Shown: in pieces, positions 51,287 to 59,896 of the stretch
Layout of the letters: each line of letters starts with the position of its first letter
Numbering within the stretch: position 1 is the first letter of the stretch
Origin: Actinomadura terrae
GTDB lineage: Bacteria > Actinomycetota > Actinomycetes > Streptosporangiales > Streptosporangiaceae
Reading direction: 5' to 3'
Assembly (NCBI RefSeq): GCF_022751215.1
Contig: NZ_JAICDG010000001.1
Coordinates: 806,001 to 870,000, forward strand
Length of the DNA stretch: 64,000 bases
Translations under genes and position numbers: made by a program
The notes under the pieces: generated by a model
What the model saw: the letters and a program-made list of their open reading frames with translations, nothing else
Databases searched by the model: none
Told to the model about the DNA's origin: nothing

Positions 51287-52498
51287 TCACGTGGCCTGCG
51301 GCTCCAGGGTGACGATCAGGCTCGCGTAGGACGGCACGAGCACGCGGCGCGCGGCGCGGCGGGACGTGATCCGGTACGTGCGTCCGGCGGCGTGCAGCGT
51401 CTCCAGCATGCGGGCGACCTGCTCGCGGGCGACTGCGGCGCCGAGGCACAGGTGGCGGCCGCCGCCGAACCAGAGCTGCCGCGTCTCGGGCACGTAGGGG
51501 CGGTGGACGTCGAACGGCCCGGCGCCGTTGGTGGCGAGGTAGGTCAGCAGCAGGACGCGTTCCCCGGCGCGCAGCGTCCGCCCGGCGACGGTGGCGTCGC
51601 GGGCGACGTGCCGTCCGATCACCGGGGCGGGGGCGGCGACGCGCAGGCCCTCGCGCACGGCGTTGCCGGTCAGGGACGGGTCGGCGAGCAGCGCGCGCTG
51701 CTGGCCGGTGTCGTGCAGCAGCGCCACCGTCCGGACGGTGCCGGACGCGCCGGTCTCGGTGCCCGCGATCACCAGCAGCGTCGCGAGCCCGCGGCTCAGC
51801 GGCAGGCCGAGGCCCATCGCGCGGCAGCGGCCGAGGAGCGTGTCCGGGCCCGCCGCCGCGTAGGCGTCCGGGACCGCCGCGGTGATCTTCTCGACGATCG
51901 CGCGGGCCCGCCCGACCGTCGCCGGGTCGAGGTCGGTCGAGGACGTGGTGCCGAGGGCGAGCGAGGCGAGCCGCTCGCCCGCGGCGAACAGTTCGCGGTA
52001 GGCGGCGGCCGGACGGTTCGCGGGGAGCCCGAGCAGGTCGGCGACCATCCGTCCGGCCAGGACGCGGGCGGTGTCGGCGACGTCCACGCTCGCACCGGCG
52101 GCCAGGCGCCGGGCGAGGGCGGCGTGGTGCGCGCCTTGGGAGCGTTCCACCAGTGTGCGGGCGGCGTCCTCGGTGAACAGGTCGCGGGCGCGGGTGCGCA
52201 CCTCGGCGTGCCGGGCGCCGCCGAAGAACTGGCCCATCTCCTCGCCGAAGAGCTGCGTCCACAGGTGCCCGACGCCGCCCTCGCCGTTCATCGCGAACGA
52301 GCCGTGGTCGTTCAGCACGCGGCGCGCGAGGACCGGGTCGGTCACCACCCAGCCGAGCCGGGGCACGCGGACGAGGGGCCCGGCGTGGCGCGCCGCCTGG
52401 AGCAGCGCGTACAGGCCCCGGTTGCCCTCCCACAGCAGCCGCGCCTCGTGCCGACCGGCATTCCGCACGCCCATGTTCCTGATCTTTGTGCTGGTCAC
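51287..52498 (-). CDS. Cytochrome P450 (cluster P450 1)
   Basis: 403 residues from GTG 52498; the in-frame ATG 52474 is an alternative. Haem-ligand loop FGGGRHLCLGAAVAREQ, I-helix LVIAGTETGASG and K-helix EGLR are intact, so it should be an active soluble bacterial P450. Shorter meander and unusual RPYVPETRQLWF segment. It is divergent from the biosynthetic operon starting at 52739 and shows clear similarity to the P450 within that operon (both have a GPLVRVPRLGWVV/GPVVRVPGVGVVV start and a LWFGxGxHxC end), pointing to duplication within one pathway. Redox partners are not encoded nearby. Confidence 0.88.
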   Translation of the reverse strand: MTSTKIRNMGVRNAGRHEARLLWEGNRGLYALLQAARHAGPLVRVPRLGWVVTDPVLARRVLNDHGSFAMNGEGGVGHLWTQLFGEEMGQFFGGARHAEVRTRARDLFTEDAARTLVERSQGAHHAALARRLAAGASVDVADTARVLAGRMVADLLGLPANRPAAAYRELFAAGERLASLALGTTSSTDLDPATVGRARAIVEKITAAVPDAYAAAGPDTLLGRCRAMGLGLPLSRGLATLLVIAGTETGASGTVRTVALLHDTGQQRALLADPSLTGNAVREGLRVAAPAPVIGRHVARDATVAGRTLRAGERVLLLTYLATNGAGPFDVHRPYVPETRQLWFGGGRHLCLGAAVAREQVARMLETLHAAGRTYRITSRRAARRVLVPSYASLIVTLEPQAT

Positions 52499-52738
52499 CC
52501 GGTGATTGTGCCGGTCGGCGCCCGCGCCCCGGCATCCGCATCCCCACGTAATCGGATGAGTGGTAGTACTCACGGCGAACCGGGTTACAACCCCCAGGTG
52601 ATGTTCCGTAGGGTCGCGGTGTCCGGGACCGGCCCTGGTCCGAGAATCTGAGTCCGACCAGGCACGACACGGCGCCTGACCCGTGGGGGACCGCGGGGAG
52701 CCCGCCGCCGTCCACGGAGAGCGCGAGGAACCCTTCCC

Positions 52739-53752
52739 ATGAGAGCCCGTATCACCGCCGTCGCGGCGCATCTGCCCGCGCGCACCGTCACCAGCGCCGA
52801 GGTCGAGGAGCGCGTCGCGGCGGAGAGCGCCGCCGCCGGGCACGCCTACCGGCCGCGTCCGACGATCGTCGAGCGGATGACCGGGATCGGCGTCCGGCAC
52901 GTCATGCGCGACGACGAGCAGGCGTCCGACCTGGCGGTGGCGGCGGCGCGCCGCGTCCTCGCCGCGCGGGGCCTGCCCGCCCAGGCCGTGGACCTGCTGG
53001 TCTTCGGTTCGGCGTCGCAGGACCTCGTCGAGCCCGCGACCGCGCACATCGTCGCCGCCAAGCTCGGCGCGTCCTGCCCGGTGTTCGACGTGAAGAACGC
53101 GTGCAACAGCTTTCTCAACGGCCTCCAGGTGGCGGACGCGCTCATCCGCACCGGGCAGCACGAGCGCGTCCTCGTCTGCACGGGGGAGAGCCCGTCGCGC
53201 GCCATCCGCTGGAGCGTGCGCGACCGGGCCCAGTTCGCGGACGCGTTCGCCGGGTACACGCTGTCGGACGGCGGCGCGGCGGCGCTGGTCGAGGCCGCCC
53301 CGGACGGCGGGATCTTCTACCGCGACTTCGCGGCCGTCTCCAGCGCGTGGCGGGCCGGGACGCTGCCGGGCGGCGGCTCGATGCATCCCCGCGACCCCGA
53401 GCACAGCTACTTCAGCGGGGACGGGCGGCGCCTGAAGGACGCGTTCGCCGCGGGCGGCGCCGAGCTGTTCGACACGGCGCTGAAGAAGACCGGGCTGGGC
53501 TGGGACGACTTCGCGGTGGTCGCCGTCCACCAGGTCACCGTCCCGTACCTGGAGGCGACGCGGGCGGCGCTCGGAATCCCCGCAGACCGCCTGGTGGTGA
53601 CGCTGCCCGAGCACGGCAACGCGGCGTCGGCGAGCCTGCCGCTCCAGCTCGCGACCGCGCTGGCGGAGGGCCGCTGCCGCCCCGGCGACCGGGTCGCGCT
53701 GGTCGGGCTCGCGGGCGGCATCAGCCTCGGCGTCGTCTTCGCCGAGCTGTGA
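52739..53752 (+). CDS. 3-oxoacyl-ACP synthase III / OleA-like thiolase
   Basis: 337 residues, ATG at 52739. Catalytic triad of KASIII-fold enzymes: Cys122 in VKNACNSFLNGLQ, His in VVAVHQVTVPY, Asn in EHGNAASASLPLQ. The segment SASQDLVEPATAHIVAAKLG...CPVFDVKNACNSF resembles OleA and related head-to-head condensing enzymes more than housekeeping FabH, which has CAG/ACAAF-type Cys context. Predicted to condense two acyl thioesters or an acyl thioester with another unit to a beta-keto acid. First gene of a five-gene operon; nine bases before the GT2 gene. Confidence 0.85.
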   Translation: MRARITAVAAHLPARTVTSAEVEERVAAESAAAGHAYRPRPTIVERMTGIGVRHVMRDDEQASDLAVAAARRVLAARGLPAQAVDLLVFGSASQDLVEPATAHIVAAKLGASCPVFDVKNACNSFLNGLQVADALIRTGQHERVLVCTGESPSRAIRWSVRDRAQFADAFAGYTLSDGGAAALVEAAPDGGIFYRDFAAVSSAWRAGTLPGGGSMHPRDPEHSYFSGDGRRLKDAFAAGGAELFDTALKKTGLGWDDFAVVAVHQVTVPYLEATRAALGIPADRLVVTLPEHGNAASASLPLQLATALAEGRCRPGDRVALVGLAGGISLGVVFAEL

Positions 53753-53760
53753 GGGGCGAC

Positions 53761-54519
53761 ATGACCATGCGATTGTGGGTCGTCGTCCCCGCCTACGACG
53801 AGGAGCGCTCGATCGGCGCGACGCTGCGGAGCCTCGCCGGGCAGAGCGACACCGGCTTCACGCTCGTGGTCGTCGACAACGGCAGCACCGACGGGACGGC
53901 CGGCGTCGTGCGGGAGTTCGCGCGGCGGCATCCCGGGTTGGACGTCCGGATCGTCCCGGAGCCGGAGAAGGGGACCGGCGCCGCCGCCGACACCGGCTTC
54001 CGGCACGCGATCGCGGCCGGGGCGACGCACCTCGCCCGCACCGACGCCGACTGCCTGCCGCACCCCGGATGGGTCGCGGCGGTGAAGCGCGCGTTCGCGG
54101 ACGGGCTGGAGATGGTGTCGGGCCCGCTGCGCCCCCGCACCGACGAGTTCCCGCTCAGGTTCTGGGAGCGGCGGCTGCTGCCCGCCGTCATCGGGGTCGC
54201 CGCGACGTTCGGCCGGTTCCGGCCGGGCAACCAGGACCCCTGCTTCCTCGGCCCCTACGTGATGATGCCCGGCTGCAACGTCGCGATCACCGCGGACCTG
54301 TACGAGCGGGCGGGCGGCTTCCCGCGCACCCGCATCGAGGACGTCCACGAGGACCGCGCGCTGGTCAACCGCGTCCGCTACCTGACCGCCGCCTACGGGC
54401 TGCGCGGGGACGTGCTCGTGTACGGGTCGGTGCGGCGGCTGCGCGCGTTCGGCCTGGTCAGGACCCTCGGCTGGTACGCCGACCACCGCTACCGGCCCAC
54501 CATCGTGGACATCCGGTGA
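53761..54519 (+). CDS. Family 2 glycosyltransferase
   Basis: 252 residues, ATG at 53761. GT-A fold motifs: WVVVPAYDEERSIGATLRSL, LVVVDNGSTDGTAGVV and the DxD-like RTDADCLP. GCNVAITADLYERAGGFPRTRIEDVHEDRALVNRVR is the acceptor-side region with the ED catalytic base. No membrane helices, so cytosolic. The stop overlaps the next start (GTGA). In this operon it could glycosylate the product; transfer to a lipid or protein is not excluded. Confidence 0.88.
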   Translation: MTMRLWVVVPAYDEERSIGATLRSLAGQSDTGFTLVVVDNGSTDGTAGVVREFARRHPGLDVRIVPEPEKGTGAAADTGFRHAIAAGATHLARTDADCLPHPGWVAAVKRAFADGLEMVSGPLRPRTDEFPLRFWERRLLPAVIGVAATFGRFRPGNQDPCFLGPYVMMPGCNVAITADLYERAGGFPRTRIEDVHEDRALVNRVRYLTAAYGLRGDVLVYGSVRRLRAFGLVRTLGWYADHRYRPTIVDIR

Positions 54520-55676
54520 ACTGGGAACGGCGTCTCTACATGGCGGCGCATCCGCTGGCGTATCCGCTGCTGCGCGGCGTCGCCCGGCGCGGCCCGGTCG
54601 TGCGCGTGCCCGGGGTCGGCGTGGTGGTGAACGACGCGGCCGCGGCCCGCGCCGTCCTGATGGACGGCGAGACGTTCCGCAAGGACGGACCCGGCTCGCC
54701 CGGGGACCTGTGGACGCCGGTGCTCGGGCCGTCCGTCCTGCTGAACATGGAGGGCGAGGCGCACCGCGCGCTGCGCCGCCGCCTCGCCGAGCTGTTCACG
54801 CCGTCCTACACCGGGGAACTGTGCGCGCGTGTGCTGGCCGAGCCGCTGGCCCGGCTGCGCGACCGGCTGGCGCGCGGCGCGACCGTCGACCTGGTCCCGT
54901 TCTCCCGGGTCGTCGCGGGCACGGTGATCGGCGAGGTCGTCGGCCTGGACGTGCGGGACGAGGCGGACGTCCACCAGCTGTTCGAGCGCGGCGAGCGGAT
55001 CGCGTCGACGGTGTCGCTGCGGACGCGCCGGCTGTCCCCGTCCCAGGTCGCGCGGGCGCGCGCGGTGCTGGATCCGCTCGGCGACATCGCCGCCCGATCC
55101 TACGCCGCCGGGGACGAGGCGACCGTGATGGGTCGCATGCGGGCCCTCGGCCTCTCCCCGGACGAGGCGCGCGGCGCCGCCGCCGCGTTCTTCCTCACCG
55201 GGACCGAGACCGTCGCGACGCTGATCCCCCGCCTGGTCGCCCTCCTCGCCGACTCCGGGTCCCTCGGCCGCGTCGCCGCCGACCCCGGCGGCCTGCTGGA
55301 CCGCGCGATCGAGGAGGCCATGCGCGTGGCGACGCCGACGCCGGTGATGCTGCGCAGCGTGCACCGTCCCGCCGCGATCGGAGGGGTGCAGGTTCGCCCC
55401 GGCGACCGGATCTTGATCGCCACCCACAACTGCTGCCAGGCGTACGGGGCGTTCGACCTGGACCGACCGCATCCCCCTGAGCTGAGAAGGCTGTGGTTCG
55501 GCGCGGGCCCGCACTTCTGCATCGGGTATCCGCTGGCCATGGCCGAGATCCGGCTGGTCGCGCGGACGCTCCTCGCCGCCGCGCCGCTGCGGATCACCCG
55601 GCGCGCGGCGGCGCGCGGCGTGCTCATCCCCACCTACCGGCGCCTGGCCGTCCGGACCGAAGGAGCCCCGCTGTGA
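54516..55676 (+). CDS. Cytochrome P450 (cluster P450 2)
   Basis: 386 residues from GTG 54516, overlapping the GT2 stop by four bases. Haem-binding loop FGAGPHFCIGYPLAMAE, I-helix FFLTGTETVAT, K-helix EEAMR. An insertion-like HNCCQAYGAFDLDR segment precedes the haem loop. It has the same overall pattern as the divergent P450 at 51287, so two oxidations of one scaffold are plausible. Ends in a GTGA overlap with the adenylating enzyme. Confidence 0.9.
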   Translation: MNWERRLYMAAHPLAYPLLRGVARRGPVVRVPGVGVVVNDAAAARAVLMDGETFRKDGPGSPGDLWTPVLGPSVLLNMEGEAHRALRRRLAELFTPSYTGELCARVLAEPLARLRDRLARGATVDLVPFSRVVAGTVIGEVVGLDVRDEADVHQLFERGERIASTVSLRTRRLSPSQVARARAVLDPLGDIAARSYAAGDEATVMGRMRALGLSPDEARGAAAAFFLTGTETVATLIPRLVALLADSGSLGRVAADPGGLLDRAIEEAMRVATPTPVMLRSVHRPAAIGGVQVRPGDRILIATHNCCQAYGAFDLDRPHPPELRRLWFGAGPHFCIGYPLAMAEIRLVARTLLAAAPLRITRRAAARGVLIPTYRRLAVRTEGAPL

Positions 55677-57187
55677 CGCTGATCCGACGGTTGACCGACC
55701 AGGCCGCCCGCACGCCCGGCGCCGTCGCCCTCGTCGCGGGCGACGGAGCGGAACTGACCTACGGGAAACTGCGGCGGCAGGTGCTGGCCGTGCGGCACGG
55801 GCTGCGGTCGGCCGGGCTCGCGGCGGGGGACGGCGTGCTGTTCTCCGTGCGGCCGTCGCCGGAGTCGCTCGTCCTCGCGCTCGGGGTCGTCGCGGCGGGC
55901 GGCGTGGTCGTGTTCGCCGACCCGGGCGCCGGGCCCGAGATGTTCACCGCGCGGCTCCGGCTGGCGCGTCCGCGCTGGTCGGCGGCCGAGTCGGTGCTGT
56001 ATGCGGGGAGCCGGCTGCGGCCCGTGCGGGCGTATGCGCGGCGGCGCGGGCTGCTCCTGCCGAACCTCGGCGACCTGCGGGTCCCGGGCGAGGGGCCGAT
56101 GCGGCACGTCCACGTCGGGCGGCGGTTGCCGGGCGTTCCTCGCGGCGCGCTGTCGTTCGCGGACCTCGTCCGGGGCGACGCGCCGGACCCGGGCGACGAC
56201 GGCGATCCGGGTGCGCCCGCAGCCGTGATCTTCACCTCGGGGACGACGGAGGACCCGCGCGCGGTCGTCCACACGCAGGGATCGCTCGCGGCGGCGCTCG
56301 ACCTCTTCCGGGCGCGGCTGCCGCTCGGGGCCGGCGACGTCGTCCACACCGACCAGCTCATGCTCGGGCTGCCCACGCTGATCTCGGGTGCGCGCTGGTC
56401 GATGCCGCCGCTGCCCTGCGCGCCCGCCGAGTTCGCGCGGCTGATGCGCGAGCGCGGCGCGACGCACACGTTCTGCGTCCCCGCGCACCTCGCCGAGATC
56501 CTGGACGCGGCGCCCGAACTGCCGGGCACGCTGCGGCACGTGCTGCTCGGCGCGGCCCCGGCGCCCGCCGGGATACTGCGGCGCGCGGTCGCGGCGGCGC
56601 CGTCCGCCGAGGTGTCGTCGGTGTACGCGATGACGGAGATCCTGCCGGTCGCGATCGCGTCGGCGGAGGAGAAGCTCGCGCACGTCGCGTCCGGTGCCGG
56701 GGGAGACCTGCTCGGCGCGCCGCTGCCCGGGGTCGGCGCGCGGCTCGCGGACGACGGCGAACTGCTGCTGTCCGGCCCGAACCTGTGCCGCGGCCACCTC
56801 GGCGCGGAGCCGCTCGCCGAACTCCCCACCGGCGACCTCGCGCGGCTGGACGGCGGGTCGCTGGTCCTCACCGGCCGCAAGAAGGACATGCTGATCCGCG
56901 GCAAGTTCAACCTCTACCCGGGTCTGTACGAACCGTCGATCGCCGCGCTCCCGGACGTGGCGGACGCCGCGATCGTCGGCGTCCCCGACCCGGAGACGGG
57001 CGACGAGGAGGTCGTGCTCGCCGTCGTCGGCCCCGGCGACCTGCCCGGACGGCTCCGCCGCGCCCTCCCCGAGGTCATCGACCACGACGCCCTGCCCGAC
57101 CGCGTCGTCGTCCTGCCCGCGCTGCCCCGCTCGGGTCGCGGCCGCAAGCTCGACCGGGCCCGGCTCCGCGAGCTGGTGGCGGGGTGA
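55673..57187 (+). CDS. ANL-superfamily adenylating enzyme, OleC-like
   Basis: 504 residues from GTG 55673 (AAGGAG upstream, overlapping the P450 stop). AMP-binding motifs: IFTSGTTEDPRAVVHTQ (P-loop, with the usual G-x-PKG changed to EDPRA), SSVYAMTEILPVAIAS (the TE motif with the LPV extension seen in beta-lactone synthetase OleC), GDLARLDGGS, GRKKDMLIRGKFNLYP and the catalytic Lys in SGRGRKLDR. The AMTE-LPV segment and the neighbouring OleA- and OleD-like genes suggest formation of a beta-lactone from a beta-hydroxy acid via an acyl-AMP. A generic acyl-CoA ligase remains possible. Confidence 0.82.
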   Translation: MTLIRRLTDQAARTPGAVALVAGDGAELTYGKLRRQVLAVRHGLRSAGLAAGDGVLFSVRPSPESLVLALGVVAAGGVVVFADPGAGPEMFTARLRLARPRWSAAESVLYAGSRLRPVRAYARRRGLLLPNLGDLRVPGEGPMRHVHVGRRLPGVPRGALSFADLVRGDAPDPGDDGDPGAPAAVIFTSGTTEDPRAVVHTQGSLAAALDLFRARLPLGAGDVVHTDQLMLGLPTLISGARWSMPPLPCAPAEFARLMRERGATHTFCVPAHLAEILDAAPELPGTLRHVLLGAAPAPAGILRRAVAAAPSAEVSSVYAMTEILPVAIASAEEKLAHVASGAGGDLLGAPLPGVGARLADDGELLLSGPNLCRGHLGAEPLAELPTGDLARLDGGSLVLTGRKKDMLIRGKFNLYPGLYEPSIAALPDVADAAIVGVPDPETGDEEVVLAVVGPGDLPGRLRRALPEVIDHDALPDRVVVLPALPRSGRGRKLDRARLRELVAG

Positions 57188-58128
57188 AGGTCGCGGTCAC
57201 GGGCGCGTCCGGGTTCGTGGGCGGCGCGGTATGCCGGGAGCTGGTGGCGCGGGGCGTCACCACCCACGGGTTCGGCCGCCGTGCGGACGTTCCGAGCGCG
57301 CATCTCGGCGGCGCCTCCTACCGCGCGTGGGACCTCGTCCACGGCCCGCTCCGGGACGCGCCGCGCGTCGACGCCGTCGTCCACTGCGCCGGGAGCGTCG
57401 CCGACTGGGGGCCCACCGCCGAGATCTTCGCCGGGAACCTGATCGGGACGCGCAACGCCCTGGCGGCCTTCCCCGGCGCGCGGTTCGTGCACGTCAGCAC
57501 GGCCAGCGTGTACGACCCGTTCCGGCCGAGCGTCATGGCCACCGAGGACGAGGCGCCGGTCGACCGCTACCTCAACGCCTACGGCGCCTCCAAGGCGGCC
57601 GCCGAGCGCGCCGTCCTCGCCCGAGGCGGTGCAGGAGACGGGGACGTGATCGTGCTGCGCCCGCACGCCGTCTACGGGCCGGGCGACCGGGCGCTGCTGC
57701 CGCGCCTGCTGGCCGCCGTGCGGGGCCCGGTGCTGCCCGCCGCGGGGACGGGCCGCCAGCGCGTCAGCCTCACCTGCGTCGGCAACCTCGCGCGGGCGTG
57801 CGTGCTGGCCGCGACCGGCCCGGTCGCCTCGGGCGTCTTCAACATCACCGACGCGTTCCCGGTCACGGTCGACGGCGCGCTCCGGGAGATCCTGCGCGAG
57901 CGCGGCGTCCGGGCGCGGCCGGTCTACGCGCCCGCGCGGCTCGCCGGGCCGCTCGCCGCCGCCGTCGAGGGCGCGTTCCTGCTGGCCCGGCGCCGCGAGC
58001 CGCCGCGCCTCACCCGCTACGCCGTCGGCCATCTCGCGGTCGAGCGGACCCTCGACATCACCGCCGCCCGCGAGGTTCTCGGCTACCGGCCGCACCCGAC
58101 CACGTTCGCGGGGGCCGCGTCCTGGTGA
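57184..58128 (+). CDS. Extended SDR / 3-beta-HSD-type NAD(P)-dependent reductase, OleD-like
   Basis: 314 residues from GTG 57184 overlapping the previous stop. Cofactor motif TGASGFVGGAVCRELVARG, active-site VSTASVYD and YGASKAAAER (YxxxK). The C-terminus LTRYAVGHLAVERTLDITAAREVLGYRPHPT matches OleD/3-beta-HSD relatives, which reduce 2-alkyl-3-ketoacids to beta-hydroxy acids. It would act between the OleA-like and OleC-like enzymes. Last gene of the operon; an operator for the next gene begins in its final codon. Confidence 0.85.
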   Translation: MKVAVTGASGFVGGAVCRELVARGVTTHGFGRRADVPSAHLGGASYRAWDLVHGPLRDAPRVDAVVHCAGSVADWGPTAEIFAGNLIGTRNALAAFPGARFVHVSTASVYDPFRPSVMATEDEAPVDRYLNAYGASKAAAERAVLARGGAGDGDVIVLRPHAVYGPGDRALLPRLLAAVRGPVLPAAGTGRQRVSLTCVGNLARACVLAATGPVASGVFNITDAFPVTVDGALREILRERGVRARPVYAPARLAGPLAAAVEGAFLLARRREPPRLTRYAVGHLAVERTLDITAAREVLGYRPHPTTFAGAASW

Positions 58129-58175
58129 TCGTCAACCGTCAGTTGACGATCAAGGATCGTCAACTTATGGTTGAC
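58127..58175 (+). promoter_or_regulatory. Leaderless promoter overlaid by two GTCAAC-N5-GTTGAC palindromes
   Basis: Site 1: GTCAAC 58131-58136 and GTTGAC 58142-58147, extended by GATC on both sides. Site 2: GTCAAC 58159-58164 and GTTGAC 58170-58175. TTGACG (58143-58148) and TATGGT (58166-58171) are a consensus-like -35/-10 with a 17-base spacer, placing the transcript start at about 58178, the A of the ATG. No ribosome site exists. Binding at the sites would cover both promoter elements. Confidence 0.75.
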
Positions 58176-58177
58176 GC

Positions 58178-58903
58178 ATGACGGAACCCACTCCGGCGAC
58201 CGGTCAGGTCAGCCTCGACCACCTCATCAACACGATCAAGAAGGTGCACCCCGACGCCCTCGAACAGCTCACCAGCGCCGTGCTCGCCGCCGAGCACCTC
58301 GGCGAGGTCGCCGACCACCTCATCGGCCACTTCGTGGACCAGGCGCGCCGGTCCGGCGCGTCCTGGACCGAGATCGGCAAGAGCATGGGCGTCAGCAAGC
58401 AGGCCGCCCAGAAGCGGTTCGTCCCGAAGGGGTCGGGACCCGACCTCGACGTCTCGCAGGGCTTCTCCCGCTACACGCCCCGCGCCCGCAACATCGTCGT
58501 CGCGTCGCAGAACGCGGCCAAAGCGGCGGGCAACACCCAGATCGGCGTCGCGCACGTCGTGCTCGGCCTGCTCACCGAGCCCGAGGCGCTCGCGGGCAGG
58601 GCGATCAAGGTGCAGGACGTGTCGCTGGAGTCGGTCCGCGAGGCCGCCACGGCGGTGCTCCCGCCGCGCGCCGACGAGGTCCCCGACCTGGTCCCCTACG
58701 ACACGGAGGCGAAGAAGGTCCTGGAGCTGACCTTCCGCGAGGCGCTGCGCCTCGGCCACAACTACGTCGGGACCGAGCACATCCTGCTCGCCCTGCTGGA
58801 GTTCGAGGACGGGACGGGCCTGCTCAGCGACCTCGGCATCGCCAAGGACGCGGCCGAGGAGAGCATCCTCGCCGACCTCAAGCCCCTGGCGGGCGAGGAC
58901 TGA
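58178..58903 (+). CDS. HTH plus Clp N-terminal (repeat) domain regulator
   Basis: 241 residues, ATG at 58178, probably a leaderless mRNA. Residues ~55-90 hold a helix-turn-helix (GASWTEIGKSMGVSKQAAQKRF). Residues ~100-235 are two Clp-N repeats (ARNIVVASQNAAKAAGNTQIGVAHVVLGLLTEPEALAGRAI and LTFREALRLGHNYVGTEHILLALLEFEDGTGLLSDLGI), the substrate/adaptor-binding domain of ClpC/ClpA, without any ATPase. A DNA-binding protein that senses misfolded substrate or a Clp partner is the natural reading. The palindromes over its promoter suggest autorepression. Confidence 0.85.
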   Translation: MTEPTPATGQVSLDHLINTIKKVHPDALEQLTSAVLAAEHLGEVADHLIGHFVDQARRSGASWTEIGKSMGVSKQAAQKRFVPKGSGPDLDVSQGFSRYTPRARNIVVASQNAAKAAGNTQIGVAHVVLGLLTEPEALAGRAIKVQDVSLESVREAATAVLPPRADEVPDLVPYDTEAKKVLELTFREALRLGHNYVGTEHILLALLEFEDGTGLLSDLGIAKDAAEESILADLKPLAGED

Positions 58904-58944
58904 GCCTGCGATGAGTTCCGGGCGCGGCGACGGTCGTACCCGGT

Positions 58945-59853
58945 ATGGAGACCCTCATCAAGGCCAACGGCGTCGAGTTGTGCGCCGAAACGTTCGGGGA
59001 CCGGGACGCGCCGCCGCTCCTGCTCGTCGGCAACACGATGCTCACCTGGCCCGACGAGCTGTGCGAACGCCTCAGCGGGGGCCGGGGACGGGGGCCGGGC
59101 GGTGACGGCGCGGAACGGTTCGTGGTCCGCTACGACCTGCGCGACACCGGGCGGTCCACGACCGTCACGCCCGAGGCCCCCGGCTACACCCTGCGTGACC
59201 TGGTCGCCGACGCGGCCGCCCTGCTGGACGCGCTCGACCTCCCGGCCGCCCACGTCGCGGGCTTCGGCGTCGGCGGCTGGATCGCGCAGCTCCTCGCGCT
59301 CGACCACCCCGGCCGCCTCGCCACGCTCACGCTGATCTCGACCCGTCCGACCGCGCCCGGCCCGGCCGACGCCGACCTCCCCGAGCACGCGCCGGAGATG
59401 ATGGCCCACTTCATGGACCCGCCGCCCGTCGACTGGACCGACCGCGCGTCCGTCGCCGCGTTCGCGCTCGGGAACGCGCGCCATGTCGGCGGCGGCGGGT
59501 TCGACGAGGCGGAGGCCCGCGCCGCGATCGAGGCCGTCCTCGACCGCACGGTCGTTTCCGGCGATGATCCGGGAGCCGCGTACCGGGCGAACCTGATGGC
59601 GAGCACGTTCGCCGCGCTCGACTCCGGCGACCGTTGGCGTGAGCGCCTCGGCGGGATCGCCGTGCCCACCCTCGTGATCCACGGTGAGGACGACCCGTTC
59701 TTCCCCGTCGGCAACGGCCGCGCCCTCGCCGCCGAGATCCCGGGCGCCCGGCTGGTCACCGTCCCGGGGATGGGTCAGGAGCTGCCCCGGCGGGCCTGGG
59801 ACGTGATCGTCCCCGCGATCCTCCGGCACACGTCCGCCTCCGCTAGGCCGTGA
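58945..59853 (+). CDS. Alpha/beta-hydrolase-fold protein lacking catalytic Ser and His
   Basis: 302 residues, ATG at 58945. Fold signatures are complete: LLLVGNTMLTWPDELCERL, FVVRYDLRDTGRSTTV, LVADAAALLDALDLPAAHVAGFGVGGWIAQLLALDHPGRLATLTLI and VPTLVIHGEDDPFFPVGNGRALAAEIPGARLVTVPGMGQELP. The nucleophile elbow, normally G-x-S-x-G, reads GFGVG, and the C-terminal MGH reads MGQ; only the Asp of GEDDP remains. It is thus probably a pseudoenzyme or has another chemistry. It is not OleB, which uses an Asp nucleophile. Confidence 0.85.
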   Translation: METLIKANGVELCAETFGDRDAPPLLLVGNTMLTWPDELCERLSGGRGRGPGGDGAERFVVRYDLRDTGRSTTVTPEAPGYTLRDLVADAAALLDALDLPAAHVAGFGVGGWIAQLLALDHPGRLATLTLISTRPTAPGPADADLPEHAPEMMAHFMDPPPVDWTDRASVAAFALGNARHVGGGGFDEAEARAAIEAVLDRTVVSGDDPGAAYRANLMASTFAALDSGDRWRERLGGIAVPTLVIHGEDDPFFPVGNGRALAAEIPGARLVTVPGMGQELPRRAWDVIVPAILRHTSASARP

Positions 59854-59896
59854 TAACCGGTCGCTCGGGCGGCGCGTTCTCTGGTGGAGTGGGCGC

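Noticed and set aside
58945..59853. OleB for the Ole-like cluster
   Set aside because: OleB is a haloalkane-dehalogenase-like enzyme with an Asp nucleophile. This protein has Gly at that position, no His, and is separated by an independently regulated gene.
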